The notes below the pieces were generated by a model. That model had not been told where the DNA came from. It saw nothing but the letters and a program-made list of their open reading frames with translations, and did no database searches. From Polytrichum commune (Eukaryota > Streptophyta > Polytrichopsida > Polytrichales > Polytrichaceae), in NCBI GenBank assembly GCA_950295325.1, contig OX485804.1:24056001-24120000 (forward strand): a stretch of 64,000 nt of DNA. The letters run 5' to 3'. Below are positions 59,101 through 64,000 of this stretch, piece after piece. A program made the position numbers and the translations under genes. The first letter of the stretch is position 1; every line of letters starts with the position of its first letter.

Positions 59101-62100
59101 TCCGGCTGTGCATCTAGACTCACTCCTCCATAATTTTGGAGATGTTGATGTTTTTCAAAAATATTGTTGGAATTTATTTTCTAGAAAATAAATATTCTAA
59201 ATTAGATAATAAAGATATTAATGTTGAATAAGGGGGTTTTGTTGGTTGAGTTTTGTTTACTTCTAGCCTATTCTACAATGGTATTTATTGGTGAACCTTA
59301 CTTTTAGAAATAAGTAAGTCAACGTTGTCCAAACACATATGATAGGACATCACACATGTTTTGATCATGTTATGTCACATAAATATTTTGCCACATGAAT
59401 ACTCCTACTAGTAAACCAGTACATAAAAACTACCGACGTTCCTTTTTCTTTCTTTTCTTGGTCATGTTATGTATGTTCGATGTGGCATCATTGCGTCAAG
59501 GGGACATTTAATGCATCACTTGAAAGTTAGTGTGTTATTTTGTAACAAAATTGCCATCTTTTCTATGTATACGTGCACGCTATTTTTTTGTATGATTTTA
59601 ACTACAAAATGTACTTCTCACTCAAAATTATAGTATTCAACCAACATTTGTTAGGGTTTTGAATGAGAACTATAAACAAGTGTATGGTTGAAATTATTTA
59701 CACTCAAATTGTAGGTATGTTTTGCTATCACTTGAAACTAACCAAAGAAACAAACCATGGTGCTAAGTCTTAGGGAAGATTGAGCTAGTGTCTTTCACTT
59801 CTTCATTCATTTTTAATTAGGCTTAATGCACACTCTTATGGTTTGTTTGTGTCTTTTTGGTCGAGTGTGGGTCTTTGATTAGGCTTAATGCACATTCTTA
59901 AGGTTTGTTTGTGCCCAATCTGTTGTGTGTGGGTCTATCCTATATGTATTCTTATCACTCTTTTTCCTACCACTATGTTGGTTGTGAAGCTAAAAAACTT
60001 GGAAAGTAGTCAATGGCTATAGTCATGATAAAGTCTAAGGTAATGTCTTTGATTTATTGCATAGTCTTTAATTGTCATGAAATATGCTTGCAATAATCTC
60101 ATAACTATGTTCTTTTAACCAACTCACAACCATCATGCAAGTCTTCACAATTGTAGTGACCACCTTCATCTTCGGGTGGACCTAACAACTCATCTCAAGA
60201 ATCTCGCACACATGTTAACAAAATAATAATACATCAACAAGATAGGCTAAATCCTTTGTTCATATGCCTTAATATGCTTTAATAATCAAACAACCTACAA
60301 TGGGTGCAAAGTTACTCTAATGAAGTAAAGACTTTCCTCTTTCCATGTTTTGTCCTTGGCAACCTATAGCTTGCCCAAAGTGTCCGTAAGCCTCATCACC
60401 TCCACTTGTAGACTCCATGTCTTTTCTGACAAGGTAAAAAGACATGCCATGCTACATTCTTCTCTCCACACTTACCTCATGGTAATGGCTTTCACCTACT
60501 CAATTATCTCCCGACCTAGGTCTCGGCTATGGCCTATCAATTCCTTCCCATCTTCACTTTAACTTATGGTATTTGCCTTCTAACCCAATGTGGGTGTTAA
60601 CTTTCTCTTGAGTTATCCTTGGTTATGTCATTACTCAACCTTCCTAAGGCCAATGCCCTTCCATCAACTTCATTGATTCTCCACCTTCAAATAAACAATT
60701 TACCCTCACGTATTTTACATAGTCTACGCCCTTCGTGTGGTGAATAAACTTCACTCCCTCTCGCAAGCTAAATGAATCATCACACATGCTTATTGCCAAA
60801 AACTCTCTCTCCCCTTATTCTTTATTTATCATTATTGCTTCTTAGGGCCTTACTTAAACTCGATTTTGGTTATTCCGACCTTCAATCAACCCACTCATAT
60901 TCTTAACCATTCACAAATCTAGTCTCGTGCTTATAGCCACTACTCCCACAAATACAACATCTCTCATACACTATGAAATACACTCAACAACAATCAAAAT
61001 GCCACTTCAAACACATAAAGATAATTGCCCATTGAGGCTATTCATCAACTCTCATGTTAGAGTTGTTGATAAGTTTTAGAGTCTGAATCACTTGGCTATG
61101 TCATCTTGATTTTATGTCCTCAAGAATCTCACTTGGGACTTACCTATCATCTACTCATTTGAACTCATTCTATGAGCTTTGGTAAATTTATAAGCCTATT
61201 GCTCCTATATTGAGACTATGCAAAAGATTTACATGAGAGTAACATGCCTCTTCATGGCCAACCTTCTCCTTATTGAGCTAGAGGGGAGGAGAAGGCAATT
61301 AAAGCCAATAGCCAACTTGAAGTGGCAATAGCCTCCTAATCCCGATATGGATGACAATCTAACTACCACTTTTTTGGATGAAAAACACAAAACATTGAAA
61401 GTTGCCAACATCAATAAGGTTATAGCCAAAAATTGTGGCTTACACGAATGAACTTTGGAAAGCCGAATATTGGTTTAAACCTATTTTTAGTTTAAATTTT
61501 GCACATAAATTTATAGATTTCAGCCAAAGCACATGGTTTCAAAAATTCTAATCCTTAGTCACTACCATCCAAGCCACTACATTTATTATGGTGTATGTAA
61601 TGGGTCCTACTATTGTGCACATTCCACACTTCAAGATTTGTAGGTTTACAACATTTGTATTGGCTTGAAAGTAATGTGCATTTGAAGCACTTTCAAAGTT
61701 AATTAGGGAAGGAGGTGAGTATTAAATGAGGCCAAAGCATTGCCTATAATCTAACTTTAGGCAAGTTGGTATGGAGCTTGATTTTTATTTCCATGATGTG
61801 GCTCCATATTGTATCATTTAAGTGAGTGTGGCCCCCTTATGACCCCAATTTATGGTGGGCTAAAAATTCATGATGTCATGTGGCCTAGTGCAAAGTGGAA
61901 CATTGATCGAATATAAAATTGATGTGTTGTTGACCACCCAACTCATGCTCACTCAATATGTATAATTAAATAATCAATATCTGCAACACAATATCCAATT
62001 CCACACAACATCAAAGATATTAAGCAATTGCATCCACTTGTAAACTCCACACTTTTTATAACTACAAGACTCAAAGATGCAAGTCACAACATTTAAGTAT

Positions 62101-63345
62101 CAGTGAATGTGATGAGGGGATCCAATGTGTGCCAATGTTGGGGCCATATGACTATTTATGAAGGGCATGCAATTATATCATCACACCTAACTATATTTGC
62201 TCCCAACTCCAAAACTCATCTTAACTTGCACCCCTTTTTAAAGACTAAATAGGGTGAAATGATTTTAATTTATTTAATTTTAATATTTTTACATATTAGA
62301 TTAGATGTGCTCTTATTTACCTAATTTTTATGTCCTTGTGCTTGTAATGGAATTGCTATTTTATAGTATTATGATGTTTTCAAGTCAGATAAGGAACTAT
62401 AACTCACTAAGGGTTTGTCATAAGTGCTTCAACCAAAACTACTTTGGCTAGGACTTGAGGGCTCACATGAGGATAGCAAGGGCCTTCGTACCCCATCCCC
62501 CTTATTTTTGGAATGACCCTAACAATTCTAGCAACAATTCTTGTGAACTAACTCAAGTGGGCATGGCATGTGCCTCCAAAGCTACTCATAAAAAATAAAC
62601 TCCTTCATAACATTAGGTTTCCCCCCCCACACTAGGAATAGTGAAGTTGGTGCGAGTTGCATCAGTGGCCAAATGTCACATAAAAGTGACCAAATGTCCT
62701 AGCATTGTTGTGCTACATGGCTAAGTTCATGATCTCCCAATGGTTGTCTTAGCATTTGTGAGTGCCTATATAAAACGGGCTTAATCCTCTAGCATTTAAG
62801 AATTAAATTGATGGTATCACTTACCGGTATCCATGTATTCGAAGAAGCTCATTTGATGGTGCCAGCTCTAAATGATCACTACACAATAAGATGTTGATGT
62901 TTTTGTTGTCTTGTTAGGACATGGCCTGGACATGGCCACACCTAACTGTTAAGGGGGAGTTATCTAAGTTCCTTGTTGGTCACTCAGTGAGATTTAGGTT
63001 CAACCCATACATACCAGCTAGTAGTGCTGTTATGCTAACATAACTTCTCTTAACTGTTAGCAGTACCATGTACTGATTCTCTTAAATTAGTACTGTACTT
63101 GAGTCCTCTCTCCTCCATTTAAATCTACCCGGATTGGTAGTTGTTACAGTGTAACATCGCCTTGGTGCTGGACTACAGTTCAAGCTCCATGGAGAGTGAC
63201 AAAGTGTGACGTAGGTCATGTCCGATCAGAAGAGGATGTTTTGAGAAGATGGGTGCAGTGTGACAACCCTTATTCCCCCCTAATTCTAGACTTGGTCGTG
63301 TAAAGAATTTGGAGGTTCAGTAAACTGGACTGTGGCTAGACTTCT
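53130..63345. other. 10 kb without recognisable genes
   Basis: AT-rich DNA with short ORFs. Around 54,265-54,700 the minus strand has two adjacent ORFs (one with SHKKNK in another frame) that could be a worn transposon-associated gene; I cannot assign them. No RNA gene, transposase, RT motif or clear LTR was found by reading. Confidence 0.45.
59818..59941 (+). repeat. 62-bp direct repeat, two copies
   Basis: TAGGCTTAATGCACA starts at 59818 and 59880, and both copies go on to GGTTTGTTTGTG and GTGTGGGTCT. They differ in the middle. Confidence 0.85.
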
Positions 63346-63640
63346 TCAAATTAAGCGCACTCGAAAGTGCCTGCAATCTTCCTCTGTATCTTTAAAGAAG
63401 GAAGGAAGCAAGTTACATTCGTTGGAGAATGTCAAGGATACATGATCAACGTGGGTGCTTAAAGTTCTATCCTCCAGCAGCCACTTCGATTGATAGGTAC
63501 GTAGTGCCCAAAACTCTCTCCAGCTGTGAACAGCATGTATTAAGAAGTTTGTGTGCAGATGTGGGACAGATTCCTTGAAAGTCTTCAGGAGGGCAGCCAA
63601 TCCCTCCTTGTCGGATTCAAGTAGCACCTCAACCCCTCCT
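63346..63640 (-). CDS. Unrecognised ORF, possible exon
   Basis: A 93-codon minus-strand ORF that includes KEGLAALLKTFKESVPHLH and SWREFWALRTYQSKWLLE has balanced composition unlike the surrounding spurious ORFs. Just upstream on that strand are AG sites (TAGCAG at about 63,640 and TTTTTTGATGCAG near 63,680) that could be splice acceptors. I recognise no family. It may be the last exon of a gene or a transposon fragment. Confidence 0.25.
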
Positions 63641-64000
63641 GCTATTGTTGATCACGCGCATTGAAAAATTTGACCACCTGCATCAAAAAATTCAAGTAGC
63701 TGGATGGGGGCTACTTGCTAGCTTATTATCAGTGATTATAAGTAGCCCTTGAACTTTCACATGGACTCCATGTTCAAGGCAATATGGTCAACAGTCGATT
63801 GAGAAACAGTCTGGACACACTTTCCACTCCAATACTTGGATCTACGTGAGATATCTTTGACATGTTCAAAAATACTTGGAGAGTAAGTAATTAGTTTTTA
63901 ATGAAAGAAGGGAATTCGGGTCAGAGTCGGTGACAAGGTTGTGTAAACTGTTATGTACCCTAATTAGTGTATGTACCTTACTCACGGGGAAGTTAAGTAC

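Noticed and set aside
1-64000. CRISPR arrays, operons or bacterial ribosome binding sites
   Set aside because: The DNA is eukaryotic with spliced genes and retrotransposons. The tandem repeats found are transposon- or intron-related and lack spacer structure.

Overview
The window looks like nuclear DNA of a streptophyte, most likely a land plant. It is AT-rich, gene-poor and crowded with transposable elements. Two intron-containing genes of clear plant type set the lineage: an LPR1-type multicopper ferroxidase (35753-38194, minus) and a plastid-targeted FAD/NAD(P)-binding oxidoreductase of the pKIWI502 type (25485-27889, minus). I cannot name the species from sequence alone. A seedless plant (bryophyte, lycophyte or fern) is a guess, not a conclusion.

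The main discovery is at 5675-15491. This is a roughly 9.8-kb Ty3/gypsy-type LTR retrotransposon whose single-frame gag-pol contains two passenger modules. A DNMT3/DRM-like C5-cytosine methyltransferase lies between the aspartic protease and the reverse transcriptase, with its catalytic PCQ and ENI motifs intact. A C4HC3 PHD finger ends the polyprotein behind the integrase, where many plant gypsy elements carry a chromodomain. So the element encodes both a DNA-methylation writer and a putative chromatin reader. This copy is inactive: it has one gag frameshift and five in-frame TAA/TAG codons. It is fairly young, because its candidate LTRs differ at about 5 of 432 positions, all transitions.

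Layout. 1-3645: LTR fragment, a three-exon unknown gene ending at that LTR, and a solo LTR with a perfect 5-bp target duplication. 4620-5574: relic of another gypsy element. 5675-15491: the methyltransferase element, with a CpG-rich repeat island in its leader. 15492-16475: a duplicated 110-bp piece of the element's 3' end joined to a different LTR. 16476-25484: mostly empty, with a broken Tc1/mariner transposase (20360-21390). 25485-27889: oxidoreductase gene. 28645-33493: several non-autonomous DNA transposons. 35753-38194: ferroxidase gene. 43335-48230: decayed LINE on the minus strand. 48598-53120: another TIR element, a TIR-only palindrome, a TA-flanked MITE and a 684-bp tandem array built around a MITE. 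53120-64000: essentially no recognisable genes.

The two host genes are independent housekeeping/nutrition genes and show no operon-like relation. The rest of the window records repeated transposon invasion, including nested, recombined and tandemly amplified copies.
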